Origin: Phycisphaerales bacterium
Lineage (GTDB): Bacteria > Planctomycetota > Phycisphaerae > Phycisphaerales > UBA1924
Reading direction: 5' to 3'
Length of the DNA: 64,000 nt
Assembly: GCA_023382935.1 (NCBI GenBank)
Contig: JAHDXL010000004.1
Location: 84,112-148,111, forward strand
Shown: positions 27,129-36,705 of the stretch, one piece after another
Layout: the number at the start of each line of letters is the position of its first letter
How positions within the stretch are numbered: position 1 is the stretch's first letter
Program-made: the position numbers and the translations under genes
Notes under the pieces: model-generated
What the model saw: only the letters and a program-made list of their open reading frames with translations
The model's database searches: none
Told to the model about the DNA's origin: nothing

Positions 27129-28352
27129 TCAACCGAGGTTCTTCTCCCGCTCCAACTCCTCGTTGAGCGCGTCGGCCAGCATCTCGTACTCGCCCATGTG
27201 ATTGTACAACTGGGCGCTGATCCGCATCACGCGGGGTGTCACCGGGTACATCTCCCACACCGGGATCTGGATCGCGTGCCGCTCGTTCATGATGTCTTGC
27301 AGGCAGTCCTCGTAGCAGGTCGGCCGCGTGCGGTCCGGGTTTTCCGGCAGCATCACCGAGGCCATGGTCCCGATCATGTGCTCCGGCGCCATCGCCTGCA
27401 CCGGGCAGCGGGCACACAGCATCGAGCGGGCCTCGATCACCTTCGCATGGTTCGACGCGATGATTTCTTCCCACCCGCCGGGCAACTGGGCCCCCATGTG
27501 CTCAATCGCATCTGGAATCACCAGGTTGGCGGTGTAGTCGCCGGTGCCGACGTAGTCGGTGTCGCACAGGAACGACTTGCGAGCCCGCTTCAGATGCACG
27601 CGACAGGACTGCACCATCGACCGCACCCGGGCCTGCACCGACGGATGGGCGTACAGGAAGCCCGAGCCCTTGGGGGCGTTGAGCCACTTGTGGCAACTGG
27701 CAGCGTAGAAAGTCGGTGCCAGGTTCTCGATGTCGATCTTCACCTGCCCGGGCGTATGCGCCCCGTCGAGCAGCACCTCGATGCCCCGCTCGCGGCAGAA
27801 GCGGCTGATCCGCTCGACCGGGAAGATGATCGCCGACGCGCTGGCAATGTGGCTGACCACCACCAGTTTTGTCCTCGGCGTCACCGCCGACGTGACGGCC
27901 TCGAAAACCTGATCGTCGCCCTGCACCGGCACCCTGACCTGGGCCTTGACGATCTTCACCCCGGTGCGCCCGCTGATGCGGTTGAGTTCGTTGATCGTGG
28001 CCGAGTATTCGTGATCGGTGACCACCACCTCGTCGCCCGGGGAAAATGGACAGGCGTTGAGCGCCACCGCCATGGCGATGGTGCCGTTGCCCATCAACGC
28101 GATGTCGTCGGCCGGGGCGTTGATGAGATCGCCCAGCGCCGAGCGGGCCCGATCACTCAACTTCTCAAGGTCCACCTTGAAGAAGCGGGTGGGATCGCGC
28201 TCCATGCGGGCACGGATCTCATCCTGCCGCTCGAGCACGTAGGCCGGGCAACTTCCATAGGATCCGTGATTCAGGTACGTCCGACCGGCGCCCAGGGGCC
28301 AGACGACGCGACGACGGGCGGCCAGATGCGACGAAACCATGGCGGTGCTCAT
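27129..28352 (-). CDS. Class V aminotransferase (isopenicillin N epimerase-like, PLP enzyme)
   Basis: The 407-residue PLP enzyme has YLNHGSYGSCP at residues 26-36, a substrate/cofactor region GNGTIAMAVALN, the PLP-pairing LLDGAHTPGQ (about D196), and the lysine motif SCHKWLNAPKG (about K222). This layout matches the isopenicillin N epimerase-like/cysteine desulfurase-like branch rather than IscS. The reaction (epimerase, lyase or desulfurase) cannot be told from sequence. It stands as a single gene with its own promoter region on the minus strand. Confidence 0.85.
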   Translation of the reverse strand: MSTAMVSSHLAARRRVVWPLGAGRTYLNHGSYGSCPAYVLERQDEIRARMERDPTRFFKVDLEKLSDRARSALGDLINAPADDIALMGNGTIAMAVALNACPFSPGDEVVVTDHEYSATINELNRISGRTGVKIVKAQVRVPVQGDDQVFEAVTSAVTPRTKLVVVSHIASASAIIFPVERISRFCRERGIEVLLDGAHTPGQVKIDIENLAPTFYAASCHKWLNAPKGSGFLYAHPSVQARVRSMVQSCRVHLKRARKSFLCDTDYVGTGDYTANLVIPDAIEHMGAQLPGGWEEIIASNHAKVIEARSMLCARCPVQAMAPEHMIGTMASVMLPENPDRTRPTCYEDCLQDIMNERHAIQIPVWEMYPVTPRVMRISAQLYNHMGEYEMLADALNEELEREKNLG

Positions 28353-28513
28353 GTCTACTACTCTCGGCTCAGCGGGGCTCCCGGATTGAACCGTTCATCT
28401 TCGGCAGACGCGGACGCAGAGTCGAGCGCCGCGCGCGCTCAACGCCTCGAATCGCATCAAATCCCGCGACATCGCTGCAAAACAGCGCTCGCCGAGCGCT
28501 GGTTGGTGAACGC

Positions 28514-30037
28514 TCACACGCCGTAGATCGGGCGCAACTTGCCTTCCAAATGCCTCAGCAGCGGATCGGCGCCCAGGGGCTTGCCGGTCACACGCTCGCA
28601 CAACTCGGCAGCCTTGAATTGCCGTCCGGCCGAGTGGATGTACTTCCGCAGCCACGCCAGCAACTCGCCGAACTGCCCGCGCCGGATCTCGTCCTGAAGC
28701 GTTGGGATGTCCTGGTTGATCTTCTCCCACAACTGGGCGGCGTACAGGTTGCCTAGCGCATAGGTTGCAAAGTACCCGAACAGCCCGAAACTCCAGTGCA
28801 CGTCCTGCAGGCACCCCTTGGCGTCGCTGGGAACGTCGATCCCCAGGAAGTCCTTGAATCGCCTGTTCCACTCGCCCGGAACGTCGTCCACCTTCATCTG
28901 CCCGTTGAACAGCGCCCGCTCGATGCCAAACCGCAGCATGACGTGCAGGTTGTACGTCGCCTCGTCGGCCTCGACGCGGATCAGGCTCGGCTTGGCCGTG
29001 TTCACCGAGCGGTACACGTCGTCGACCGTAAACTTCGACAGCACGCCGCCGAACTCCTCGTTCACCACCGGCAACGCCCACTCCCAGAACGCATGGCTGC
29101 GCCCGACAAAGTTCTCCCACATGCGGCTCTGGCTCTCGTGGATGCCCAGCCCGGCGTCGCGGGCAAGCGGCTGCCCGAACAGGGCACCCTTGGGCAGCCC
29201 CTGCTCATACAGCCCGTGCCCGCACTCGTGCATGGTGCCGAACAGGGCATCGGTCCATCGCTCCTCCCGGTAGCGGGTAGTCAGCCGAGTGTCGCCTGGC
29301 GCAAAGCCCGAACAGAACGGGTGCGTCGTTACGTCCAGTCGCCCCGCGTCAAGGTCAAACCCCAGGGCCTTGATCACCCGAAGCCCCAGGCTTTTCTGCC
29401 GATCAGTCTCAACCTTGACATTGAGCGGGGCTTCGCTCGGACCCTTCCCACGCCCCAGTTCGGCGATCAGCCCGCTCAGCCTCCCCCGCAGCGGCTGGAA
29501 AACCTTCTCGATGTCGGCCGCCCGCGCGTCGGGCTCGTATTCGTTCAGCAGCGCGTCGTACAACTCCCCGCCCTTCGGAGTGCCGTAGCACTCGGCCTTG
29601 CGCCGGGTCAACGCCACCATCTTCTCCAGCCACGGCTTGAAGATGGAAAAGTCGCTCTTGGCTCGCGCGTCCTTCCAGACGTGCTGACTCTTCGAGCCGA
29701 CCTCGGCCAATTCCTTGACCAGTTCCGGCGGGAGTTTGGTCGCCAGGTCGTAGTCACGCCGCATCTCGCGGATGTTGGCCGCCACACGCGGATCAGTCAC
29801 CAGCGACTTGTCCGCCTCGCAGGTCGCCAGCAGATCACCCAGTTTCCGGCTGGTCTCACGCTCGTGGACCAGTCCGGCCAGCAGCGCGCTTTGCTCGGCC
29901 CGGTTGTCGGCCGCGGCGTTTGGCATGTAGGTTTCCTGGTCCCAACTCAGGAGGCTGGACACCGCCCCCAGAGTGGCCGACTCGCGCTTGAGTTCGCACA
30001 GTTGCCGATAGTGCTCGGGCATGGTGGCGCTGGTCAT
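28514..30037 (-). CDS. M32 family carboxypeptidase (Taq-type)
   Basis: The 507 residues match thermostable carboxypeptidase 1 (M32), a cytoplasmic zinc or cobalt metallocarboxypeptidase. The metal site HECGH is at residues 270-274 in GTMHECGHGLYEQGL, with the downstream glutamate in IHESQSRMWEN. Other family blocks are SSLLSWDQETYMP, HPFCSGFAPGDTRLTTRY and GYFATYALGNLYAAQLW. A GGGAGG ribosome-binding site and a TAGGAT box lie upstream of 30037. Normal length, no lesion. Confidence 0.93.
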   Translation of the reverse strand: MTSATMPEHYRQLCELKRESATLGAVSSLLSWDQETYMPNAAADNRAEQSALLAGLVHERETSRKLGDLLATCEADKSLVTDPRVAANIREMRRDYDLATKLPPELVKELAEVGSKSQHVWKDARAKSDFSIFKPWLEKMVALTRRKAECYGTPKGGELYDALLNEYEPDARAADIEKVFQPLRGRLSGLIAELGRGKGPSEAPLNVKVETDRQKSLGLRVIKALGFDLDAGRLDVTTHPFCSGFAPGDTRLTTRYREERWTDALFGTMHECGHGLYEQGLPKGALFGQPLARDAGLGIHESQSRMWENFVGRSHAFWEWALPVVNEEFGGVLSKFTVDDVYRSVNTAKPSLIRVEADEATYNLHVMLRFGIERALFNGQMKVDDVPGEWNRRFKDFLGIDVPSDAKGCLQDVHWSFGLFGYFATYALGNLYAAQLWEKINQDIPTLQDEIRRGQFGELLAWLRKYIHSAGRQFKAAELCERVTGKPLGADPLLRHLEGKLRPIYGV

Positions 30038-30119
30038 CGGTGATCCTCCCTTGTTTTGAGTGAAAATCCTAGCCGACGCCCCCGCCGACTTCCCCTGTTC
30101 CCGGCAAAACCCCGCCCCA

Positions 30120-31301
30120 TCAGCGAGCCGCCGTCTCCAGGGCGATCAGCGCATAGGCCGTGATCAGCACCGAATCTCCCTCCATCCAGCGCTGGTCCAG
30201 CACGCGGAACGAACCATCCGCCTCCTGGAGTTCGCCCAGTTTGCCGATCAGTTCGAGGCGCCAGTCCACTTGGCGCGGAGGCTGCCCGTCGTTGACCCGA
30301 ACGGAAATGGTGGGCTCCCCCCAGGCGTCCAGGGCACGAGCCATCGCCAGGTAGTAGTAGTACTGCCCTTGGGCCCCCATGCCCGGGTTCTCGTCGAGCG
30401 TGTAGTGCCGCTCGATCCAGCCCCGGGCCGCGGTCACGCGCGGATCGTGGCGCGGCAGGTCGGCGTAGATCAGACTCTTGAATCCGACGTAGGTCATCGA
30501 CCCGTAGGCCCGCAGGCGACTGCCAGTCGAGCCATCCTCGAGTTCCTCTTCCACCAGACCGGCCATCGACTGCCCGGCCCGCCCGTCCACGCTCTGCGCG
30601 TTGGGGACGGTCGCGTAGATAAACCCACCCTGCCGCGAGCCATCGGCGTAGGGCATGTCATTGACCGAGTCGAGCATCTGCGTGCGGGAGAGGAAGACGA
30701 GGGCGCGCTGGAAGGCCTCGTCGCTGCTGCTCACGCCGCTGTCATGCAGGGCGTCGAGTGCGAATCCGAGGTTGGACAAATCGGGGCGGCCGTGGTTGCC
30801 ATAGCCGATGCCGCCGAAGTACGGGTGGTCTTCCGATACCGGCTCGTTGTACGACTGGGCGCCCTCGGGCACTTCAAACTGCCACTGCATGGCGCGCAGG
30901 GCGGTCTGAGCGCGGGCAGTGGCCTCGGCCGAGTCGCAGGTCCGCACGCGGGCCAGCATGCTCAGGCAGATCGCCGTGTTGTAGGAAGGCACCACGCCGT
31001 CGTGGATCGTGCCGTCGGGCTTGCGATACCCGAGCACGTAGGTCAGGCCGGCTTTCACCGCTGGGTCGTTCTGGTCGATGCGCGGATCATCGAGCATGCC
31101 AGTGAGCACCAGCGCGGTGATGGCGGGAAAGTTGGGTCCGTCGGTGCGATGGGCCCACCCTCCGGTGGTCGCGTCCTGCCGCGAGCGCAGATACGCAATG
31201 GCCTGATCGATCACGGGGCGGGCCAGTGCGTGTCGATTGTCGGAAGCCCACGCACACGCCGCCGCACAGCCCATCCATGCTGCCGCGATCTGCCCTTTCA
31301 T
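30120..31301 (-). CDS. Secreted alpha/alpha-toroid (prenyltransferase/squalene-oxidase-repeat) protein
   Basis: The 393 residues begin with a signal peptide (MKGQIAAAWMGCAAACAWA). Repeats with QW-like spacing follow: AIAYLRSRQDATTGGWAHR, KAGLTYVLGYRKPDGTIHD, RALVFLSRTQML, RGWIERHYTLDENPG. These form the alpha/alpha barrel of the terpenoid-cyclase superfamily. The DxDD or class I cyclase motifs needed for squalene cyclisation are not evident, and the export signal argues against a cyclase. Such proteins are common and uncharacterised in Planctomycetes. Its start overlaps the end of rsmE by four bases. Confidence 0.78.
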   Translation of the reverse strand: MKGQIAAAWMGCAAACAWASDNRHALARPVIDQAIAYLRSRQDATTGGWAHRTDGPNFPAITALVLTGMLDDPRIDQNDPAVKAGLTYVLGYRKPDGTIHDGVVPSYNTAICLSMLARVRTCDSAEATARAQTALRAMQWQFEVPEGAQSYNEPVSEDHPYFGGIGYGNHGRPDLSNLGFALDALHDSGVSSSDEAFQRALVFLSRTQMLDSVNDMPYADGSRQGGFIYATVPNAQSVDGRAGQSMAGLVEEELEDGSTGSRLRAYGSMTYVGFKSLIYADLPRHDPRVTAARGWIERHYTLDENPGMGAQGQYYYYLAMARALDAWGEPTISVRVNDGQPPRQVDWRLELIGKLGELQEADGSFRVLDQRWMEGDSVLITAYALIALETAAR

Positions 31302-32017
31302 GTCGTTCCCCTCCGGAAAGTGCTGAGCAGAAGCATACCAGAGGCGCCGACCACGGCCGCCGTTTCCAGGCGGAGAACGTGCGGGCCGAGTCCCACGATG
31401 GGAACCTGCCTCTCGGACAACGTTGCCCGTTCGCGCCCGCTCCAGCCTCCCTCCGGCCCGATGAGCAGCGTGATCTCATCCGCCGGCGGCAGGTTGCCGA
31501 GCGGCCCTCCGCCCGCGTCGGCCGCACAGACCAGCCCGCCAGCGGCGCACCAAACCTCATCGAAACTCGCCGGAGCGAGCAGTTGCATCAGGTGGGCGCG
31601 TCCGCACTGCTTGGCCGACTCGATCGCCGTGCGCTCGAGTCGGTCCAGACGGCGCGGCTGGCGCTCGGCATGGTCCGTCCGAAGAAGCCCCCACGCGGCC
31701 GCCCCGACCTGGCTGAGTTGATCGATCATCCACTCCAGCGCATCGCCCTTGGGCGCCGGTGACCGTACGACGACGCGCGGGCGAACCGGCTCCCTTGTGT
31801 GCGTTTCGACGATCTCGACTTCAAGCCACGGTGACTTGCCGCGCGTTTCCGCCCGCAGCACCACGCCCTTGGCCTGAAGACCCCGTCCATCAAAAAGCCC
31901 GACGTGATCTCCGGGCGACAGCCTCTTGACCCGGCCCGCGTGGTGCGCCTCTTCCCCGGAGACGGTGATCCGGTCTTTCCCGTGGAGATCGACGTCCGGG
32001 GTGTAGATGCGATGCAT
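31298..32017 (-). CDS. rsmE: 16S rRNA m3U1498 methyltransferase RsmE
   Basis: RsmE methylates N3 of U1498 in 16S rRNA using SAM. The 239 residues have an N-terminal PUA-like part (MHRIYTPDV, EEAHHAGRVKRLSPGD) and a SPOUT domain ending in LLIGPEGGWSGRERATL and LGPHVLRLETAAVVG, the knotted SAM-binding loops. It overlaps the downstream toroid gene by four bases, so the two are co-translated. Confidence 0.94.
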   Translation of the reverse strand: MHRIYTPDVDLHGKDRITVSGEEAHHAGRVKRLSPGDHVGLFDGRGLQAKGVVLRAETRGKSPWLEVEIVETHTREPVRPRVVVRSPAPKGDALEWMIDQLSQVGAAAWGLLRTDHAERQPRRLDRLERTAIESAKQCGRAHLMQLLAPASFDEVWCAAGGLVCAADAGGGPLGNLPPADEITLLIGPEGGWSGRERATLSERQVPIVGLGPHVLRLETAAVVGASGMLLLSTFRRGTT

Positions 32018-32168
32018 GTTGAACCAATCACTTGTACCGGGGGATGCGGGATGGCGGGGCTTGTACCCCAGCCCGGTGTTTCCGGTAAGTTATTGCGCGC
32101 TCAAGGCCGATAGTCTTTCAGTTGTCGTTCGTACCTTCCGATGTTCCGCCTGGCTCTGGAAGCATCGC

Positions 32169-33356
32169 ATGGAAGAGAAGGTCGAGCAACAGACCGAAAC
32201 TCGTGACATGACCGAGCGGGTCGAGGAGATGCTCTCGGCCATCGACTCGGCATGCTCGGAGATCGACCGACAGACCGAAGGCGAGCGAGCCCTGACACCC
32301 GAGACGGTGGCCGACGTGGGTGCGCAACTCGCGACTGATCTTGCCGGCGAGCCTTCGAGCGAACCCGAGCCGTCGGGCCTGAACGAAGTGGACGCGCTGA
32401 ACACCGAGCAGAGCGAACTGGCCGACGCCGACGCGGGTTTCGTGCTGGAAGACCTCATCGAGCCGTCGGAGCCGGAGGAGGCGGTGAACGCCGCAGCCGA
32501 AGCATTGAGCAGCGCCGTCGAGAGTGCCGAACACTTGTCCAATGACATCGCAGCCATCGCCGACGCGCTGGCCGATCTGAAGACCGGGGAACAACCCAAG
32601 GACGTACCCGCGACGGACCAACCGCAGCCCGTCGCCCCGGAAGGCACGGTGGCGATGCCGACAACCTCGGTATCGGCGAACCATCCGGAACCGCAAAGCA
32701 TCGACGAACTGGATTCTGAACTGGCTTCGCTGGCCGAGGCCGCTCTCCAAGGCACCTTCGAAGATCCGGGCGGGCTTGCCACCGAATCGGCCGCGTTGCC
32801 GCCCCAAGCCGTGCCGGCGGCGGTGAATGTGCCGCCCGAGCCACCGTCACCGGCAGTCGAGCCCTCGTCGATTGGAGTGCCTGAGGCTTCGGTTCCAGCA
32901 CCCCAACCAGAGTGGAGCGCGCAGCCGATGCGCCCATCGGTCGCGGCTCCACCGCCTCCGGGCGCCCCACCCGCGCCAGAGCCGACAGAGCAGGTGGCCC
33001 AGCCGGAGCCGGAGTCGAACCCAATCGCTCCAAGAACATCCGCACAGACGACAACAGCAGCACCAGGGAGACTAGCGGCCTTGTCGTCCATGGCTCGCGT
33101 GGTCGAGCCGGGCGCTCGCAAGATCTGGCTGGCAGCCCGCCCGGCGCTGGCGTCGGCGGTCATCGCCATGAGCAAGCCGGCCGAGAAACTCTCGGCCTCG
33201 AAGCGCGACACCATCGGCTGGTTTGCGGTGTACACGGCCTTCCTCGCGGTGTGCGTGTGGGGTTTCCTGCTCCTGTTCCGCAAGCCCGCAGTCCCCCCGC
33301 CGACCTCTGACCCGGTGGGCATCCTCGGCGAACCGGCTGCTTCCGCAGACTCCTGA
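32169..33356 (+). CDS. Acidic proline-rich protein with C-terminal transmembrane anchor
   Basis: ATG 32169 gives 395 residues. The first 200 are acidic and low-complexity (many EP, AE and SE pairs); 200-330 are Pro/Ala-rich and disordered; then a basic stretch and one transmembrane helix near residues 356-378 (FAVYTAFLAVCVWGFLLLF) followed by a short tail. There is no signal peptide, so it is probably a tail-anchored protein with a large cytoplasmic domain. I recognise no family. It sits 31 bases before a glycosyltransferase gene. Confidence 0.65.
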   Translation: MEEKVEQQTETRDMTERVEEMLSAIDSACSEIDRQTEGERALTPETVADVGAQLATDLAGEPSSEPEPSGLNEVDALNTEQSELADADAGFVLEDLIEPSEPEEAVNAAAEALSSAVESAEHLSNDIAAIADALADLKTGEQPKDVPATDQPQPVAPEGTVAMPTTSVSANHPEPQSIDELDSELASLAEAALQGTFEDPGGLATESAALPPQAVPAAVNVPPEPPSPAVEPSSIGVPEASVPAPQPEWSAQPMRPSVAAPPPPGAPPAPEPTEQVAQPEPESNPIAPRTSAQTTTAAPGRLAALSSMARVVEPGARKIWLAARPALASAVIAMSKPAEKLSASKRDTIGWFAVYTAFLAVCVWGFLLLFRKPAVPPPTSDPVGILGEPAASADS

Positions 33357-33371
33357 ATCGCAGGCCCGGTC

Positions 33372-33380
33372 TACCGTCTG
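33372..33380 (+). promoter_or_regulatory. Candidate -10 box upstream of GT4 gene
   Basis: TACCGTCTG ends seven bases before the ATG at 33388, fitting the loose TAnnnTnTG pattern seen elsewhere. Weak on its own. Confidence 0.25.
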
Positions 33381-33387
33381 GGCTGGC

Positions 33388-34638
33388 ATGTCCCTGCGCA
33401 TCCTGCACATCTCGACGCGGCTCATCCTCGGCGGATCGCAGGAGAACACCGTCCTGAGTTGCGAAGGGCAGGCCCGACTCGGACACGCGGTGCACCTGGC
33501 CTATGGCCCGATCTACGGACCCGAAGGCTCGATGCTCGAGCGCGTCGCGTCCTTCAACCAGCGCCAGCGCGACACGGGCGGGCAGGCCATCGTCACGCAC
33601 GAAGTGCCGCACCTGATGCGACAGGTCAGCCCTGTGTCCGACCGTGCGGCGTTGCGCGAACTCAAGCGCCTGATCGCGAAGATCGAGCCGGACATCGTGC
33701 ACACCCACTCGTCCAAGGCCGGCATTCTCGGGCGACAGGCCGCGTGGGAGCATCCGCGCGGGCCTCGGGGCGTCGGCGTCCGTCGCCCGGGCGTGGTGCA
33801 CACGATTCACGGGCCGCCGTTCATGCCGGTCGAAGGCGGGTGGACCTCGCGTGCGAAGATACGTGCAACCAACGCGGTCTATGCGGCGCTGGAGCGGCAT
33901 GCGGCGCGGCGCTGCCACCTGATCGTCTGCGTGGCCGACGCGATGCGCACGCAGTTTCTCGATCGCAATATCGGCCGTCCCGAGCAGTACGTGACGGTGC
34001 GCAGCGGGATGGAGATCGAGCCTTATCTCTCGCCACGCGCCGGTGCAGCGCGCGAGCAGGTGCGGGCGCATCTCGGGCTGCGCGATACGGATTTCGTCAT
34101 CGGCACGGTGGCGCGGCTGGCCGAGCACAAGGGGCACGATGACATCCTCGACGCGATGGGGCAGACCATGCGCTCGCGCCCCGAGTTCAAACTGCTTTGG
34201 GTGGGCGACGGGTGGTGGGCCGATCGCCTGCGCCAGCGGATCGAGGCCCTGGGGCTGCACGATCGCGTGGTGCTGACCGGACTGGTCAATCCCGAGCAGA
34301 TTCCCGGGCTGGTGCGGGCCATGGACGTGCTGTGTCATCCCAGTTATCGGGAGGGGCTGCCGCGCACCGTGCCGCAGGCGCTGCTGTGCGGCGTGTGCCC
34401 GGTGGCCTACGACGTCGATGGCACCGGGGAAATCTGCCGCGAAATGGAAACCGGGCGATTGGTCCGGCCGGGAGATGTCAACGGGCTGGGCGCCGCCATC
34501 GTGTGGCTGGCCGATCACCCAGCCGAGCGCCGTGAACTGGCTGCCCGCGGGCGGGCCGAGTGCATCGACCAGTTCGATGCCCGGCGCATGGTGAGCGAAC
34601 TGGAAGAGGTCTATCGGCGTGCACTCGATCAGGTCTAG
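33388..34638 (+). CDS. Glycosyltransferase family 4 (GT-B fold)
   Basis: The 416 residues start MSLRILHISTRLILGGSQENT, a GT4 N-terminus with the donor-loop GGSQ. They continue with HTHSSKAGILGR (acceptor side) and the C-terminal donor site: GTVARLAEHKGHDDIL, LLWVGDG, and HPSYREGLPRTVPQALLCG (EX7E-type). It transfers a sugar from a nucleotide donor, most likely in surface polysaccharide synthesis, given the glycan genes from 39 to 48 kb. The last 20 bases overlap the next gene. Confidence 0.9.
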   Translation: MSLRILHISTRLILGGSQENTVLSCEGQARLGHAVHLAYGPIYGPEGSMLERVASFNQRQRDTGGQAIVTHEVPHLMRQVSPVSDRAALRELKRLIAKIEPDIVHTHSSKAGILGRQAAWEHPRGPRGVGVRRPGVVHTIHGPPFMPVEGGWTSRAKIRATNAVYAALERHAARRCHLIVCVADAMRTQFLDRNIGRPEQYVTVRSGMEIEPYLSPRAGAAREQVRAHLGLRDTDFVIGTVARLAEHKGHDDILDAMGQTMRSRPEFKLLWVGDGWWADRLRQRIEALGLHDRVVLTGLVNPEQIPGLVRAMDVLCHPSYREGLPRTVPQALLCGVCPVAYDVDGTGEICREMETGRLVRPGDVNGLGAAIVWLADHPAERRELAARGRAECIDQFDARRMVSELEEVYRRALDQV

Positions 34639-36631
34639 ATGGCTGGCCAAACAGGCGACGGGCGCGCTGCTGCTCCTGGGCGTGGCGCCAGCCTCGGCGC
34701 AGATGCTCGACCTGGGTGGCAGTCCGGCGCCGGTGATCGATACATCCACCGCCGCCGGTGAACTGGCCTCCTTCCTTGAAGCGCAGGGCGCCGAGATCGC
34801 GTCACGCGCCCGTGAGCAGCCGGCGCTGGCGTGCTCGGCCGGCCTGCGCCTGCTCGCGGCCGCCATGCTGCGCGATGGACTGGAGAAGGGCGAGGCCGGC
34901 GCGACACGCCTGCTCGCGGCCCGCACGCTGGTGCGCCTCCTGCCCGAACTCGACGCGGCGCTGGCCGACGGTCGCGTGCCCGCGCCGATGGGTCGGCTTG
35001 CGAGCGAGGATCTGTCACGCCTGGCGGCAACGCTGCCGGGCACACAAACTTCGCTCGACCGCGCGCTGCGTGATGCGCTGGCGCCGCTGACCAACGCGCT
35101 GGTCGCGCCCTCACGCCCGGCGACACTGCCGTCACTCGAAATTGAGGCGCAGAACTATGCCGGCATTGAGGCCGGGCCCTTCGCTCGGCTCGATGAACTC
35201 GTGGCCGCCGGCCTGACCTGGCCCTCACACGCCGACTCGGCCGCACGCACACATGAAACCGTGCGACGCGCCATGCGCGTGCTTGCCGCTCCGGGGTGGC
35301 TGGAGGCGCAGGCTCGCCGGTCGCTCGCTGCCGGGCTCACGCAGAGCGTGACCGATCTGGCCGATCGTCAGGCTGCTGACACGGCCCTGCTTCAGATCGA
35401 TCGCCTGGCCCTGCTGTCCGACCTGATCGCGCTGGTGGATGAATTGCGCGACGGGCCGCTGCGACGAACAGCCACCGCCCGCGTGGCCACGCTGGCACAG
35501 ACCATGCAGACCGATCCGGCCGGCGCGGCGCGATCGGCACGGGCGCTGCTGGTGGTCTTCTCCGCACCGGGCACCGGGCCGCTGGAGCGCCTGGACCCAT
35601 GGATGCCCACACCGGTGCGCGTGGCGCTGGGGCACGAACTCAAGGCGGTGGAAGAGGCACGCCAGCGCCTGCTCTCAGTCGGGCTGGAGTTGCAGGATCG
35701 CTCGGACCCGATGATCGAGCCGGCGATGCTCAGCGCTCTGCGGGCCCATCGGCAGGCGCGACAGAGTGTGCTCGACCTGCTCTCCATCGGAGCGATGCTC
35801 AGCGGTGAAAAGCCGATCGAGGGACAGTCGCCCCGCACGCGCCCGCGCGTCTTGCGCGAGTATCGCCGCCTGGCGGCGCCGCTGCTCGAGGCCGGGCGTG
35901 ATCTTGCTGACCCGGCCAGAAGCGAGCAGGCCCGGGTCTTCATCGCGTCCCTGGCGGGCATGGCCCGGGCGCTCGAACCGACACCGGACGAAGCATCGCT
36001 CCGACAGGCCATCGACCCGACCTCGAACGTGCCCGAGGAGGCGCGGGCTCTCTGGCACACGTTGACGGGAAGTCGCGCCACCGACCTGCTAAGTCGCATG
36101 GACGAAGCCCGACGTCAGGTCCGCACCGCCCTGGGCGAGGACAAGCCGGTCGAACAGGCGGCCGCGGCGGCCGCAGAACTCGGTCGCATCCGCTCGTTGC
36201 TGCGCTCGCTCGCAGCGGCCCACGACGTGTTGTCGGGCGGGTTGCAGGCACTCAACGCATCACCCGTGCTCGAACTGAGCGAGCACGCGTGGAACGCGGG
36301 CTTCGGCCAACTGGAGAATCTGTCGGCGAATGCAACGCGGTCGGCGCTTGAAAACAACGCCATCGCCGACGACGACTTCGCGCTGGCACGCCTCGTCGCC
36401 GCCGTGGCCGGACCCGAAGCGCCTTCGCCATTCGACGCCCTGCGGCACCTGGGCTTGGTCGACGAGACCGAGTGGCCCGGAACGCATCGCACGCCGCTGG
36501 CGGGCATCTGCCGCAATCTCGAAGAACTGGCCTCGGCTCGCCTGCGGGGTGAAGCAGATCGCGCCACGCGGCTTGAAGCGGACATCCGCTCGATCGCCCA
36601 GCGCGTGCTCGAAGCCAAGCCAGACAATTGA
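34619..36631 (+). CDS. Large secreted all-helical hypothetical protein
   Basis: GTG 34619, overlapping the glycosyltransferase by 20 bases, gives 670 residues with a signal peptide (ATGALLLLGVAPASAQM). The rest is Ala/Leu/Arg-rich and predicted helical by eye, without cysteines forming a motif and without transmembrane segments. No family recognised. The overlap indicates translational coupling with the glycosyltransferase, though a shared task is inference. Confidence 0.65.
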   Translation: MHSIRSRWLAKQATGALLLLGVAPASAQMLDLGGSPAPVIDTSTAAGELASFLEAQGAEIASRAREQPALACSAGLRLLAAAMLRDGLEKGEAGATRLLAARTLVRLLPELDAALADGRVPAPMGRLASEDLSRLAATLPGTQTSLDRALRDALAPLTNALVAPSRPATLPSLEIEAQNYAGIEAGPFARLDELVAAGLTWPSHADSAARTHETVRRAMRVLAAPGWLEAQARRSLAAGLTQSVTDLADRQAADTALLQIDRLALLSDLIALVDELRDGPLRRTATARVATLAQTMQTDPAGAARSARALLVVFSAPGTGPLERLDPWMPTPVRVALGHELKAVEEARQRLLSVGLELQDRSDPMIEPAMLSALRAHRQARQSVLDLLSIGAMLSGEKPIEGQSPRTRPRVLREYRRLAAPLLEAGRDLADPARSEQARVFIASLAGMARALEPTPDEASLRQAIDPTSNVPEEARALWHTLTGSRATDLLSRMDEARRQVRTALGEDKPVEQAAAAAAELGRIRSLLRSLAAAHDVLSGGLQALNASPVLELSEHAWNAGFGQLENLSANATRSALENNAIADDDFALARLVAAVAGPEAPSPFDALRHLGLVDETEWPGTHRTPLAGICRNLEELASARLRGEADRATRLEADIRSIAQRVLEAKPDN

Positions 36632-36705
36632 TCTTCTCGCATCGCCCGCAAGGACGCGAGAAAACGCAACCTCCCGCGGGCGCGGGAGGCTCAGATTTCA
36701 GGATC

